Shown piece after piece: positions 51,353 through 63,188 of a stretch of 64,000 nucleotides of DNA. The DNA lies in NCBI GenBank assembly GCA_029006195.1, contig JAQXGH010000019.1, positions 1 through 64,000 on the forward strand, written 5' to 3'. The position numbers and the translations under genes are program-made. The notes below the pieces were generated by a model, which searched no databases, was not told the origin of the DNA, and saw only the letters and a program-made list of their open reading frames with translations. The stretch is from Bacillota bacterium. Lineage in GTDB: Bacteria > Bacillota > Clostridia > Peptostreptococcales > Anaerovoracaceae. How positions within the stretch are numbered: the stretch's first letter is position 1; every line of letters starts with the position of its first letter.

Positions 51353-52747
51353 ATGACAAAAAAAATAGATTCAAATAAATGGAGAGACATTCTTTCACAT
51401 ATAAATGACGAGGTTACTAGCATCAGTTACAAGACCTGGTTTGAACCACTTGTTCCTTTATACATTGACGATGAGAAAGGAATTTTTTATGTAGCTGCAA
51501 CTGATAGCTTCAAAGTCAATGTAATCAAACAGAACGAAAGATATATTGAGACATTCGAGAATAGTATAGAGAAAGTCTATACTAAGAATTACAAAGTTCA
51601 TGTATCACATAAAAATGAAGATGAAATAGCTATAATTACAGAAGCTGACGAAGAGAAACCTAAGAATCAGGCTGCAGTATCAATAGATCATGACAGCCCA
51701 TATAGGAAAGAGTTCTATCTTAACCCTAAGCTTAGATTTGATAACTTCGTAGTAGGTGCCAACAATAACTATGCACATGCTGTATCACTGGCAGTAGCTG
51801 AGGATCCTGCTAACCTTTATAACCCCCTCTTCATCTACGGAGGATCAGGACTTGGCAAAACTCATCTGATGAATGCAATTGGACACCATATAATAGAAAG
51901 AAATCCTTCAATGAAGGTTCTTTATGTATCATCAGAAATGTTTACCAGCGAACTTCTTAAAGCAATCAGAGACAGAAACGCAAACAGTAAGATGGATTCA
52001 TTTAAACAGAAATACAGAAGCGTTGATGTTCTCCTTATAGATGACATTCAGTTTATTGAAGGTAAAGAAGCAACACAGAACGAATTCTTCCATACATTTA
52101 ATACACTGCATGATATGAAGAAGCAAATCGTTATTTCAAGTGATAGACACCCAAGTAAACTTAAAGACCTGGACGACAGATTAAGATCAAGATTCCAGTG
52201 GAACGTAGTAGCTGACATACAGCCACCTGACTATGAAACAAGAGTAGCTATACTTAGAAATAAAGCTGAACAAGAAAATATCGAACTTGACGATGATCTC
52301 CTCGATGTAATTAATCTCATCGCCGAAAAGGTTAAGTTCAACATCAGAGAACTCGAAAGTGCTTTAACAAGAATTATCAGTTTCTCACATGTATTCCATA
52401 AGAAGATAACTGTTAAATTCGCTAAGGAAAGCCTTAGTGACATTTTCACATCAACTGATAACACAATCAGCTGCGAAACAATTAAGAAAGCTGTTTGTAA
52501 GAAGTACGGAATCAAACTTATGGAAATAGAATCATCACAGAGAAAGAGAGAAATTGCTCATCCTAGACAGATAGCTATGTATCTTTGCAGAGAGCTTACT
52601 GATTTATCACTTCCTAAGATCGGTAAATCATTCGGTGGTCGTGATCATACAACAGTTCTTCACGCTCACGAGAAAATTTCAAAAGAAATAAAATCAAACG
52701 AAGCATTAGCAGAAGAAATCAGAAGCTTAAAAGACGACATACAATAA
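51353..52747 (+). CDS. dnaA: Chromosomal replication initiator protein DnaA
   Basis: A 464-residue initiator with N-terminal domain I (KWRDILSHINDEVTSISYKTWFEPL), a variable linker at about 85-125, an AAA+ domain with Walker A GGSGLGKTHL and Walker B LLIDDIQF, and a C-terminal domain IV with the DNA-binding signature GGRDHTTVLHAHEKI. The in-frame extension to 51275 would run through a DnaA box and encode a hydrophobic stretch; the ATG at 51353 with AAAGG upstream is the right start. Confidence 0.98.
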   Translation: MTKKIDSNKWRDILSHINDEVTSISYKTWFEPLVPLYIDDEKGIFYVAATDSFKVNVIKQNERYIETFENSIEKVYTKNYKVHVSHKNEDEIAIITEADEEKPKNQAAVSIDHDSPYRKEFYLNPKLRFDNFVVGANNNYAHAVSLAVAEDPANLYNPLFIYGGSGLGKTHLMNAIGHHIIERNPSMKVLYVSSEMFTSELLKAIRDRNANSKMDSFKQKYRSVDVLLIDDIQFIEGKEATQNEFFHTFNTLHDMKKQIVISSDRHPSKLKDLDDRLRSRFQWNVVADIQPPDYETRVAILRNKAEQENIELDDDLLDVINLIAEKVKFNIRELESALTRIISFSHVFHKKITVKFAKESLSDIFTSTDNTISCETIKKAVCKKYGIKLMEIESSQRKREIAHPRQIAMYLCRELTDLSLPKIGKSFGGRDHTTVLHAHEKISKEIKSNEALAEEIRSLKDDIQ

Positions 52748-52748
52748 G

Positions 52749-52905
52749 TTATCAACAAGGCTGTGGACAAAAAATACAAACCATTAACAGGTTTATGCAC
52801 ACTAATTCTTGGCTAAATTTCAATGAATAAGCATGTTATTAACAATATCCACAGGCCCTACTACTACTACTATAAATAATATATAATAATAATAAAGAAA
52901 AATTG
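52749..52905. other. oriC part 2: DnaA boxes, DnaA-trio and unwinding element
   Basis: Between dnaA and dnaN: TTATCAACA (52749-52757), TGTGGACAA (52762-52770), TTATGCACA (52793-52801), TTATTAACA (52836-52844) and ATATCCACA (52845-52853). A short GC patch (GGCC, 52854-52857) is followed by five CTA triplets (52858-52872), the complement of a DnaA-trio, then a run of A/T (TAAATAATATATAATAATAATAAAG). This order matches the basal unwinding system of B. subtilis oriC, so strand opening should begin here. Confidence 0.88.
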
Positions 52906-52925
52906 GATTCCGAAGGGAGTAATAG

Positions 52926-54041
52926 ATGAAATTTTCATGCAACCAACAGGTTCTCACAAAGGCCTTAAACACAGTTTCAAAAGCTGTATCTAATAGAACA
53001 ACAATGCCAGTTCTCAAAGGCATACTTATCGAAGCTAAAGAAAACGGCACTTTATTAATGACAGCTTCAGATCTTGACATCAGCATCAAGAAAGAAATCG
53101 AAGCTTCAGTTGATGAACCAGGTTCAATAGTAGTTATATCCAAATTATTCGGCGATATAATAAGAAAACTCCCTAATGAAGACATATATATCGAAGATGA
53201 TGGAAATAACTCAATAAACATCAAAACAAACTCTTCTGAGTTTAAGGTAATCTGCCTTCCTACAGAAGAATTCCCTAACATCGGAGATATTGATGCATCA
53301 TCAGATTATATATTATTCGAAAAGAACACATTCAAAGAAATGGTAAGAAAGACTGCATTCGCAGCAAGCATAGATGAATCAAAGGGGATATTAACAGGCA
53401 TCCTTACAGAAATTAACCAGGATGTAGTTAGAATGGTTTCACTCGACGGCTTCAGACTTGCACTTGTAAATGAAATGATGAAGAGCGAAGAAGAAAGAAA
53501 ATTCATCATCTCAGCTAAAATAATGAATGAAATCAGCAAAATCATCTCAGATGAAGAAGACGATGTTGCTATGAGAATTTACAGTAGCGACAAGAAGGCA
53601 GCTTTTGTAATTGGTAAAACAGTAATAATGCTCCGCCTTATGGAAGGAGAATTTATAAAGTATAAGGATCTAATCCCTACAGAAAGCGCAACTAAGGTAA
53701 TTGTTAGCAAGCCTCTCCTCCTCGAAAGCATAGAGAGAGCTTCACTTCTTGCTAAGGAAGGAAAAAATAACCTTATCAAGATGACAATGAGCGGTGATTT
53801 AATGACAATCACTTCAAGATCAGAAGAAGGTAACGTTAAGGAAGAAATTCCAATTGAAATGACAGGCAATGACATCGAAATCGGATTTAACTCAAAGTAC
53901 GTAATCGATGTTCTCAAGGCAATTGATGACGAACACTTCTCAATGAACCTTAAGACTGGAATCTCACCATGCGTTGTTAGACCAGCTGAAGGCACAGACT
54001 ATGAATACCTGATTCTTCCTGTAAGAATCCCATCAATGTAA
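52926..54041 (+). CDS. dnaN: DNA polymerase III sliding clamp (beta subunit)
   Basis: A 371-residue three-domain clamp (MKFSCNQQVLTKALNTVSKAVSNRTTMPVLKGILIEA at the start, ending EYLILPVRIPSM). It forms a ring around DNA that keeps the polymerase attached. AAGGGAG precedes the ATG. It overlaps recF by one base, with no yaaA/S4-domain gene in between. Confidence 0.97.
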   Translation: MKFSCNQQVLTKALNTVSKAVSNRTTMPVLKGILIEAKENGTLLMTASDLDISIKKEIEASVDEPGSIVVISKLFGDIIRKLPNEDIYIEDDGNNSINIKTNSSEFKVICLPTEEFPNIGDIDASSDYILFEKNTFKEMVRKTAFAASIDESKGILTGILTEINQDVVRMVSLDGFRLALVNEMMKSEEERKFIISAKIMNEISKIISDEEDDVAMRIYSSDKKAAFVIGKTVIMLRLMEGEFIKYKDLIPTESATKVIVSKPLLLESIERASLLAKEGKNNLIKMTMSGDLMTITSRSEEGNVKEEIPIEMTGNDIEIGFNSKYVIDVLKAIDDEHFSMNLKTGISPCVVRPAEGTDYEYLILPVRIPSM

Positions 54042-55132
54042 TGTATATCAAATCAATAGAACTAAAAAACTTCAGAAACTATAACGATTTAAACATATCC
54101 TTTAATGAAAGAGTCAATATCCTCATGGGCAATAATGCCCAGGGGAAGACTAATTTGTTGGAGGGTATTTATTTAAATTCAATAGGTAAATCTTTTAAAT
54201 CCGTAAGAGATAAAGAGCTTGTTATGTTCGGAGAAGAGTTTTGCCGAGTTAAAACCACTTACGTCAGAGATGATGAAGAGCGAGTTAACGAAATCGTCAT
54301 AAGCAACACAGGTGTTAAAGGCATCAAAGCTGATGGAGTTAAACTTGCAAAGGCCTCAGAACTTCTCGATAAAGTCTACATCATAGTTTTCTCACCAGAA
54401 GATCTTAAGATAGTAAAAGACGAACCCGAAAAAAGAAGAAAATTCATAGATAGAGAGCTTTGTCAAATCAGACGAGGTTATCTGGCAGATTTGAACAGCT
54501 ATAAGAAAGTTCTGAAGCAGAGAAACACATATCTCAAGGAATCGCGTATCGACGATGGTATTCTTGATATATGGGATTATGAACTAGCTGAATATGGTGG
54601 GAAAATAATAAAAAAGCGTTCAGAATTTGTTAAACAGATTGATGAAATAAGCAGAGATATTCACACAAGACTTACAGGTGGAAAAGAAGAATTGAAAATC
54701 GAATATAGACCAAGCATATTTTCTGAAGAAAATATAAAAGAATATTTTTATCAGGAACTTGTTAAGAACAGAGATGATGATAAACGTAACGGCAATACAA
54801 GCAAGGGTCCTCATAAGGATGATATTAAAATTAGTGCCGACGGAATCAATTTAAGAAAATTCGGTTCACAGGGTCAGCAGAGAACAGCTGCCCTCTCTCT
54901 CAAACTTTCGGAAATAAAAATAATCGAGGAAGAGACGAATGAGAAACCTATTCTCCTTCTCGACGATGTTTTATCAGAACTTGATAATGATAGACAGACA
55001 TACCTCATGAACTCTCTGGGAGAAAATCAGATGTTCATAACTACAACAGATCTTATAGGTCAGGTAGCACGAAATCTTCCTAATAGTAAAATTGTGGTTA
55101 TAAAAAATGGTATGGTTGACACTGAGATATAA
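54041..55132 (+). CDS. recF: DNA replication and repair protein RecF
   Basis: A 363-residue SMC-like ATPase for RecA loading at gaps. Walker A GNNAQGKTNLLEGIYL is at 30-45, the ABC-like signature FGSQGQQRTAALSLKL near 280, and Walker B ILLLDDVLSELD near 305. The start codon overlaps the dnaN stop. Confidence 0.97.
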   Translation: MYIKSIELKNFRNYNDLNISFNERVNILMGNNAQGKTNLLEGIYLNSIGKSFKSVRDKELVMFGEEFCRVKTTYVRDDEERVNEIVISNTGVKGIKADGVKLAKASELLDKVYIIVFSPEDLKIVKDEPEKRRKFIDRELCQIRRGYLADLNSYKKVLKQRNTYLKESRIDDGILDIWDYELAEYGGKIIKKRSEFVKQIDEISRDIHTRLTGGKEELKIEYRPSIFSEENIKEYFYQELVKNRDDDKRNGNTSKGPHKDDIKISADGINLRKFGSQGQQRTAALSLKLSEIKIIEEETNEKPILLLDDVLSELDNDRQTYLMNSLGENQMFITTTDLIGQVARNLPNSKIVVIKNGMVDTEI

Positions 55133-55144
55133 ATATAGACTAAA

Positions 55145-55190
55145 AAAATGCGTTTTGAGGCTATTTTATTTGACTTGAACGCATTTTTAT
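55145..55190 (+). terminator. Terminator after recF
   Basis: AAAATGCGTT (55145-55154) pairs with AACGCATTTT (55178-55187), with a 23-nt loop, ending in TTTTTATT. It lies 12 bp past the recF stop. Confidence 0.7.
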
Positions 55191-55208
55191 TAATTTAGGG
55201 TTATGAAA

Positions 55209-55237
55209 TTGTAAAATCGCTAATTTTGTGGTATTAT
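55209..55237 (+). promoter_or_regulatory. Promoter of gyrB-gyrA
   Basis: TTGTAA (55209-55214) and TATTAT (55232-55237) separated by 17 bp, about 50 bases before gyrB. Confidence 0.6.
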
Positions 55238-55241
55238 ATAG

Positions 55242-57206
<1,965 letters not shown>

Positions 57207-57224
57207 TTAAGAAAGGATCAATAC

Positions 57225-59774
57225 ATGACTACAACATTGCTTGAAGATCAGAAAATGATACAGCATGAGATTCATGACGAAATGAAGAACTCCTACATTG
57301 ACTATGCTATGAGTGTAATTGTAGGAAGAGCCCTTCCGGATGTTCGTGATGGTCTCAAGCCTGTACATAGAAGAATTCTTTATGGAATGACTGGTCTGGG
57401 TATTACTCCAGACAAGCCACATAAGAAGTCAGCCCGTATCGTCGGAGAAGTAATGGGTAAATATCACCCACACGGTGACAGCTCAATCTACGATGCTATG
57501 GTTAAACTGGCTCAGCCGTTCTCAACTAGATATATGCTGGTTGACGGTCATGGTAACTTCGGTTCCATCGACGGCGACGGCGCAGCTGCAATGCGTTATA
57601 CAGAAGCGAGAATGACTCCATTCGCACTGCAGATGCTTAGAGATATCGATAAGGATACAGTAGATTTCATTCCTAACTTCGATGAAGAAGAAACTGAACC
57701 TACTGTGCTCCCATCAAGAGTACCTAACCTTCTTATTAACGGAAGTAACGGTATCGCAGTTGGTATGGCTACATCCATCCCACCTCATAACCTCGGAGAA
57801 ACAATCGACGCATGCGTTAAGATGATCGATGATGAGAATACAACAATTGAAGATATTTGTAAGATCATCAAGGGACCTGACTTCCCTACTGGCGCTCAGA
57901 TTCTCGGCAAGAAGGGAATCAAGGAAGCTTATATGACTGGCCAGGGCAAGGTTCAGGTTAGAGCAGTTTGCGAAATTGAAGAAACTAGCAGAGGTAAATC
58001 ACAGATCATAGTAAGCGAAATTCCTTATCAGGTTAACAAGGCTAGAATGCTTGAAAAAATTGGCGAACTTGTTAGAGATAAGAGAATAGAAGGCATATCG
58101 GCTATACGCGATGAATCTAATAGAGAAGGTATTAGAGTTGTAATCGAACTTAAGGCTTCAGCTAATCCCAAGGTTACACTCAATAAGCTTTATAAGATGT
58201 CACAGCTTCAGGATAACTTCAGTCTTATCATGATCGCTCTTGTAAATGGACAGCCAAAACTCCTTAATATTTATCAGATCCTTGATGAATATCTGAAGCA
58301 TCAGAAAGAAGTTGTAACTAGAAGAACAAGATATGACCTTGCTAAGGCAGAAGCTAGAGCTCACATCTTAGAAGGTTTAAGAATCGCTCTCGATAATATT
58401 GATGCTATCATCAAGACTATCAGAGAAAGTTATAATGACGCCAAAGAAAAGTTAATGGAAAGATTCGGTCTTTCAGAAATTCAGGCTCAGGCTATTCTCG
58501 ATATGAGACTGGCTAGACTGCAGGGTTTAGAAAGAGAGAAGATTGAAGCCGAGTACGAAGAACTTTGCAAGAAGATTGCTTACTATAAGGAACTCCTGGC
58601 AGACGAAAAGAAGCTGATGGGCGTTATTAAGGACGAACTCCTTGAAATTAAGAAAAAGTGGGGAGATAAGAGAAGAACTAAGATCCTCGCGGACGAAGAT
58701 GAAATGGATGAAGAAGACCTGATCGAAGAAAAGCTGGTTGCAATCACTCTGACTCACCGCGGATATCTTAAGAGAATACCTGCTGATACATATAAGACAC
58801 AGAAGCGTGGAGGTAAGGGAATCACAGGACTGACAACTCGTGAAAACGACTTCGTTCAGGATCTGATCCTCACATCAACTCATGATGAATTGATGTTCTT
58901 CACAAATAAGGGTCGTGTTCATAAGATTAAGGCATATGAAATTCCTGAAGCAACTAGAACTGCTAAGGGTACAAATGCTGCAAACTTCCTTAACATGACA
59001 TCTGTTGAAAAGATCAGTGCTATCATTCCGTTCAAGAAATTCAGAGATGACAAGTACTTAATCGCTGTAACAAAGATGGGTACTATCAAGAAAACTGCAA
59101 TTTCACAGTTTGATACAAATCGAAAGAACGGTCTTATTGCTATCAGCCTTAAGGATGGAGACGAACTCGTAGGAATCAAGCAGACTACTGGAACAGATAA
59201 TGTAATTATCGTTACTAAGAATGGTAAGTGCATCTGCTTCTCAGAAGAAGATGTTAGACCTATGGGTAGAGCAGCTGGTGGCGTTCGTGCTATCAATCTG
59301 GAAGATGATGACGAAGTAGTTGCAATGCAGCTTGTACAGCCTGAAGAAGAACTCTTCGTAGTTACAAGCAAAGGCTACGGAAAGCGTACTCCAGTAGAAG
59401 AATATAAGATCCAGGCTAGAGGCGGCAAGGGACTTCTGACTTATGATAAGACTAAGTTCAAGAAGACAGGTCATCTTATCGGAGCAACAGTTGTTGAAGA
59501 TGAAGACGAAATTCTCCTTATTAATTCAGAAGGAACAGTAATCAGAATCGAAGCGAGCGGTGTATCAAAGCTTGGCAGAGCTACACAGGGCGTTAAGATA
59601 ATGAGAACTGATGAAGACGTTGAAATTATTTCAATGGCTAAGGTGATTCGTGAAGAAGAACATGAAAAGGATGCTCAGCTTGCTATGAAGCACAAGGCTA
59701 TGATGAAAGCCGAAAAAGCTAAGCAGGAAGAAGAAATAGACGACGGAACTGAGCAGACTATGCTTGACATATAA
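57225..59774 (+). CDS. gyrA: DNA gyrase subunit A
   Basis: An 849-residue subunit that cuts and rejoins DNA. The catalytic Tyr is in [11 protein letters not shown] near 124, and the quinolone-contact segment [19 protein letters not shown] keeps the Ser and Asp seen in sensitive enzymes. The C-terminal beta-propeller has the GyrA-box QKRGGKGI near 530, which separates gyrase from topoisomerase IV. A charged tail ends the protein. AAGAAAGGA precedes the start. Confidence 0.97.
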   Translation: MTTTLLEDQKMIQHEIHDEMKNSYIDYAMSVIVGRALPDVRDGLKPVHRRILYGMTGLGITPDKPHKKSARIVGEVMGKYHPHGDSSIYDAMVKLAQPFSTRYMLVDGHGNFGSIDGDGAAAMRYTEARMTPFALQMLRDIDKDTVDFIPNFDEEETEPTVLPSRVPNLLINGSNGIAVGMATSIPPHNLGETIDACVKMIDDENTTIEDICKIIKGPDFPTGAQILGKKGIKEAYMTGQGKVQVRAVCEIEETSRGKSQIIVSEIPYQVNKARMLEKIGELVRDKRIEGISAIRDESNREGIRVVIELKASANPKVTLNKLYKMSQLQDNFSLIMIALVNGQPKLLNIYQILDEYLKHQKEVVTRRTRYDLAKAEARAHILEGLRIALDNIDAIIKTIRESYNDAKEKLMERFGLSEIQAQAILDMRLARLQGLEREKIEAEYEELCKKIAYYKELLADEKKLMGVIKDELLEIKKKWGDKRRTKILADEDEMDEEDLIEEKLVAITLTHRGYLKRIPADTYKTQKRGGKGITGLTTRENDFVQDLILTSTHDELMFFTNKGRVHKIKAYEIPEATRTAKGTNAANFLNMTSVEKISAIIPFKKFRDDKYLIAVTKMGTIKKTAISQFDTNRKNGLIAISLKDGDELVGIKQTTGTDNVIIVTKNGKCICFSEEDVRPMGRAAGGVRAINLEDDDEVVAMQLVQPEEELFVVTSKGYGKRTPVEEYKIQARGGKGLLTYDKTKFKKTGHLIGATVVEDEDEILLINSEGTVIRIEASGVSKLGRATQGVKIMRTDEDVEIISMAKVIREEEHEKDAQLAMKHKAMMKAEKAKQEEEIDDGTEQTMLDI

Positions 59775-59801
59775 CCATTAATTTGGAGAGGAGAAATAGT
59801 A

Positions 59802-60785
59802 ATGAAACGTGTATTTTCAGGCGTTCAGCCTACAGGAAACATACATTTAGGAAACTATCTGGGAGCACTGAAGCAGTTCGTTGAACTGCAGGAAGATCAT
59901 GAATGTATCTACTGCATCGTTGATGAACATGCTATCACAGTTCCTCAGGATCCTAAGGAGTTAAGAAAGCACATCCTGGATGTTGCTGCACTCTACCTGT
60001 CAATCGGCGTTGATCCTAAGAAGTCAACAGTATTCGTACAGTCACAGGTAAGCGGACATGCAGAACTGGGATGGATACTTTGCTGTAATTCATATACTGG
60101 CGAACTCAGCAGAATGACTCAGTTCAAGGCAAAGAGCGGTGGTAAGGAATCAGTTGGTACTGGTCTTATGACATACCCTGTTCTTATGGCAGCTGATATT
60201 CTTCTGTATGATACTGATGTAGTTCCAGTTGGTCAGGACCAGAAGCAGCACATCGAACTTACAAGAGACCTGGCAATTAGAATCAACAACAAGTACGGTG
60301 AAGATACATTCGTAGTACCTGATGGCAGATTCATGAAGTCAGGAGCTAGAATAATGTCGCTTGATGATCCTACTTCAAAGATGAGTAAGAGTGCTGAGAA
60401 TATTCACAGTAGAATCTCACTTCTTGATGAAGATAGCAAAATCAAGAAATCAATCATGAGAGCTACAACTGACTCAGATGGCGAAATTAGATTCGACATC
60501 GAAAACAAGCCTGGCGTAAGTAACCTGCTTAATATTTACAGCGCACTTAGCGGCAAGACTGTAGAAGAAATCTTGGCTGCTCAGAACTGGAGAGGTTACG
60601 GAGATCTTAAGAAGGAACTCGTAGCAGTAACTCAGGAAGCACTTGCACCAATTAAGGCAAATTATAACGAAATCCGTGAATCGGAAGAACTTATTAAAAT
60701 ACTTAACGAAGGCGCTGAAAGAGCGAATGTAATCGCTGAAAAGACAATGAAGCGTGTAAGAGATAAATTTGGTCTCGGTTTATAG
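59802..60785 (+). CDS. trpS: Tryptophanyl-tRNA synthetase
   Basis: A 327-residue class I synthetase. The HIGH-like motif is in GVQPTGNIHLGNYLGAL (5-21) and the KMSKS motif is exact (SKMSKSAENI near 193). VPVGQDQKQHIELTRD is typical of bacterial TrpRS. It follows gyrA by 27 bp with GGAGAGGAG upstream; no T-box is present in that gap, so it may be read from the gyrase transcript. Confidence 0.97.
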   Translation: MKRVFSGVQPTGNIHLGNYLGALKQFVELQEDHECIYCIVDEHAITVPQDPKELRKHILDVAALYLSIGVDPKKSTVFVQSQVSGHAELGWILCCNSYTGELSRMTQFKAKSGGKESVGTGLMTYPVLMAADILLYDTDVVPVGQDQKQHIELTRDLAIRINNKYGEDTFVVPDGRFMKSGARIMSLDDPTSKMSKSAENIHSRISLLDEDSKIKKSIMRATTDSDGEIRFDIENKPGVSNLLNIYSALSGKTVEEILAAQNWRGYGDLKKELVAVTQEALAPIKANYNEIRESEELIKILNEGAERANVIAEKTMKRVRDKFGLGL

Positions 60786-60813
60786 GATTGAATCCGTAGG
60801 AAAAATAAAATGA

Positions 60814-60865
60814 AAAAGGGGCGCCGCCCTAGCGATTATTTTTCGCTAACGCGACAGCCCCTTTT
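60814..60865. terminator. Bidirectional terminator between trpS and plsC
   Basis: AAAAGGGGC (60814-60822) pairs perfectly with GCCCCTTTT (60857-60865), and an inner pair TAGCGA/TCGCTA (about 60830-60847) forms a second stem. The genes on both sides converge, and T-runs are available on both strands. Confidence 0.75.
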
Positions 60866-60877
60866 GTTGATGTAATT

Positions 60878-61618
60878 TTAGTCTTCGCCATGAAGCTTAT
60901 TAACACCGTCGACTATGATTTTCTCTATAGCAGCACTAAGCTCCTTCTCTTCTTTTCTAGATATTCCTGCTGTTTCGATTGGCTTATGAATAATCATCTT
61001 AAAAGTTGTAGGTTTGATGATTCCGGTTTCTTCAAACATCTTATAAGTACCGTCAAGGGAAACTGGAATGATAGGAACGCCAGGTTTAGTTGCCAGTTTA
61101 ACAGGACCCTTAAGGAATGGATTTGGTGTGGAGCACTGTGAACGTGTTCCTTCAGGGAATATAACAAGAGAGTAACCCTCATTAATATACTCTACTCCCC
61201 TATTGATAGCTTCAAGCGATGCTCTAGGATCATCTCTTTCGATGAAGACACTTCTGATTCTTCTTATCCATTCTCCATAAAGAGGAATCTTACTGAGACT
61301 ATCCTTGGCAACGAAACCGATTTGGAACTTCTGGAATACTGCAAGCATAGCCAGGATGTCACAGTTGCTCTGATGATTACTCATAATAACAACTGGTCCG
61401 TGCTCCGGAATATTCTCCTCCCCTTCTATTTCTATGTGGCAACCGAATTTCTTCATAAGGCTGTTTGACCATAAAGTTGTAGCTTTAAGAATATGTTCGC
61501 GTTCAGCCTCTCTATCCCCTGATGCTTTAGCTGCTTCAATGTCTTTCTTGCAGCCTTCGAGCCATCTGAGTTCATATATAAGTTTAGCAAAGTTAGGTAT
61601 ATTAGGTAATATCTTCAC
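60878..61618 (-). CDS. plsC: 1-acyl-sn-glycerol-3-phosphate acyltransferase
   Basis: A 246-residue membrane-associated acyltransferase that makes phosphatidic acid. The catalytic NHQSNCD (NHx4D) is at 81-87, and the glycerol-phosphate site FPEGTRS at 154-160; FIERDDPRASLEAI and VPIIPVSLDGT complete blocks II and IV. It starts 2 bp after the shikimate-kinase-like gene, so the two are co-transcribed. Confidence 0.92.
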   Translation of the reverse strand: MKILPNIPNFAKLIYELRWLEGCKKDIEAAKASGDREAEREHILKATTLWSNSLMKKFGCHIEIEGEENIPEHGPVVIMSNHQSNCDILAMLAVFQKFQIGFVAKDSLSKIPLYGEWIRRIRSVFIERDDPRASLEAINRGVEYINEGYSLVIFPEGTRSQCSTPNPFLKGPVKLATKPGVPIIPVSLDGTYKMFEETGIIKPTTFKMIIHKPIETAGISRKEEKELSAAIEKIIVDGVNKLHGED

Positions 61619-61620
61619 TT

Positions 61621-62112
61621 CTATTTTCCTCCTAATGAATCATAGAATGCTTTTTGTCTTTGATAAAAATCGTGAAATTTAGCCCTCTTATCTTCTTCTG
61701 AGCCAAAATTCAGGAAAGCATGATAGGAATTCTGGATAGTCTTGGCGTTCTGCCAAAGCTCCTCTTCGCTCATATCATCCCCGCAAATTCTTATGTCAAA
61801 ATTATCTGCCAGAGCCTTTGACATTTCATCATAAAGAACGCCGTCGCCGCACATAACGACAAGTCCCTCTTTATCACCAATGAATTTGTTAGGATTCTCT
61901 TTTATTTCGTTAAGTATATCATATTCCTTGTTTCTGTATTCGTGTTCACCCATCATCATGCAGATTCTAATAATACTTCTGCCGTCCTTCTTAACGATTT
62001 CTTCGTCAAGATCCAAAAGGGAGAAGTTTGAAGCTTTTGCAAAATTTATAGAATGCTCCCTTATGGGAGCACCGAGATAGCCTGTAACAAGGGTTATTTG
62101 TTTATTCATCAT
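61621..62112 (-). CDS. Shikimate-kinase-like protein with degenerate P-loop
   Basis: A 163-residue protein resembling shikimate kinase: LLDLDEEIVKKDGRSIIRI followed by GEHEYRNKEYDIL matches the shikimate-binding part. The Walker A, however, reads TGYLGAPIREHS where GxxGxGKST is expected, so the Lys-Ser that bind ATP are missing, and the later GGG motif is CGDG. It is probably not an active kinase of the usual type. ATG at 62112 with GAGAGG upstream (62109 is also possible). It precedes plsC by 2 bp. Function unknown. Confidence 0.55.
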   Translation of the reverse strand: MMNKQITLVTGYLGAPIREHSINFAKASNFSLLDLDEEIVKKDGRSIIRICMMMGEHEYRNKEYDILNEIKENPNKFIGDKEGLVVMCGDGVLYDEMSKALADNFDIRICGDDMSEEELWQNAKTIQNSYHAFLNFGSEEDKRAKFHDFYQRQKAFYDSLGGK

Positions 62113-62142
62113 ATATCCTCTCAAAGTGCACATTATTATTAA

Positions 62143-62171
62143 TTGACAAATTTAATCTATAGCAATAATAT
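62143..62171 (+). promoter_or_regulatory. Promoter of the nucleotidyltransferase gene
   Basis: TTGACA (62143-62148) and TAATAT (62166-62171) with a 17-bp spacer, about 55 bases before the start codon. Confidence 0.65.
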
Positions 62172-62231
62172 ACTTTTAACTGTCAAATTATTATAACACG
62201 AAAGTAATAATATGAGAAAGGAAACAAAGTT

Positions 62232-63149
62232 ATGGGAAAAGAACCGACATTAGTAGTAATGGCAGCAGGTATGGGTTCAAGATATGGTGGACTTAAACAG
62301 GTAGATAAAATAACAGACACAGGTGAAATCATTTTAGATTTTTCACTTTATGATGCTATGATGGCCGGTTTTGATAGAGTAATTTTTATCATAAGGGAAG
62401 AACATAGAGAAATCTTTAGAGAATTAGTCGACGAAAGAGCCGGCAGATTCATGAAGGTAGAATACGCATACCAGAAGCTGGACGATATTCCAGAAGGATT
62501 TGAAGTTCCTGAAGGACGTGAGAAGCCATGGGGAACAGGTCACGCGATTTTAGCTTGTCGCGATATGATCGATGGACCATTCGCTGTAATCAATGCAGAT
62601 GACTATTATGGACCAAGCGGATTCGTTGAAGTTTATAATTACCTTTCAACTCATGAAGATGGCGAGAAGAAGGCTTACTGCATGGCTGGATATAAGCTTA
62701 AGAATACAATCACTGAGAATGGACACGTTTCAAGAGGAGTTTGCGAAATCGAAGGTGGTAAGCTCAAGGGAATCAATGAACGTAAGAAAATTGAGAGAAG
62801 ACCTGAAGGCATCGCATATACACTGGACGATGAAACATGGAATGTTCTGGACGAAGACACTATCGTATCAATGAACTTCCTGGGATTCACAGCTAGCATC
62901 ATCGATGAACTTAAGGCTGGTCTTGGAGCATTCCTTGAAAACGAAGTACCAGGTAATACTCTTAAGAGTGAGTACCTCCTCCCTACTGTTGTAAGCAACA
63001 TGATAAAGGAAGGTAAAGCTGACGTTGAAGTACTGACTGCAACAGACAAGTGGTGCGGAGTTACTTATAAGGAAGATAAGGAAACTGTAAAAGCTGAACT
63101 TCAGTCAAAGAAAGATAAGGGACTTTATCCTGATAAGCTTTGGAAATAG
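62232..63149 (+). CDS. Sugar-phosphate nucleotidyltransferase family protein
   Basis: A 305-residue protein with a GlmU/RmlA-type nucleotidyltransferase fold. The start VVMAAGMGSRYGGLKQVDKI (9-28) is a variant of the GxGTR nucleotide loop, with Lys22 as the expected catalytic residue; GTGHAILACRD and VINADDYYG (metal Asp) follow. It likely joins a nucleotide to a sugar or related phosphate for cell-surface use, but the substrate is not evident. GAAAGGAAA precedes the ATG. It stands alone between its promoter and a terminator. Confidence 0.75.
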   Translation: MGKEPTLVVMAAGMGSRYGGLKQVDKITDTGEIILDFSLYDAMMAGFDRVIFIIREEHREIFRELVDERAGRFMKVEYAYQKLDDIPEGFEVPEGREKPWGTGHAILACRDMIDGPFAVINADDYYGPSGFVEVYNYLSTHEDGEKKAYCMAGYKLKNTITENGHVSRGVCEIEGGKLKGINERKKIERRPEGIAYTLDDETWNVLDEDTIVSMNFLGFTASIIDELKAGLGAFLENEVPGNTLKSEYLLPTVVSNMIKEGKADVEVLTATDKWCGVTYKEDKETVKAELQSKKDKGLYPDKLWK

Positions 63150-63155
63150 TAATAA

Positions 63156-63185
63156 AGAGAGGCTAGATATTTTTCTAACCTCTCT
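63156..63185. terminator. Bidirectional terminator
   Basis: AGAGAGGCTAGA pairs with TCTAACCTCTCT (one mismatch) around a TATTTT loop, followed by ATTTTATTT rightward. It serves the nucleotidyltransferase gene and the convergent glucosaminidase gene. Confidence 0.85.
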
Positions 63186-63188
63186 ATT

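Noticed and set aside
59775-59801. T-box leader for trpS
   Set aside because: The gap after gyrA is 27 bp, far too short for a T-box.
60812-60877. 21-codon open frame starting at the ATG at 60811
   Set aside because: It runs through the bidirectional terminator hairpin and has no ribosome binding site; most likely chance.
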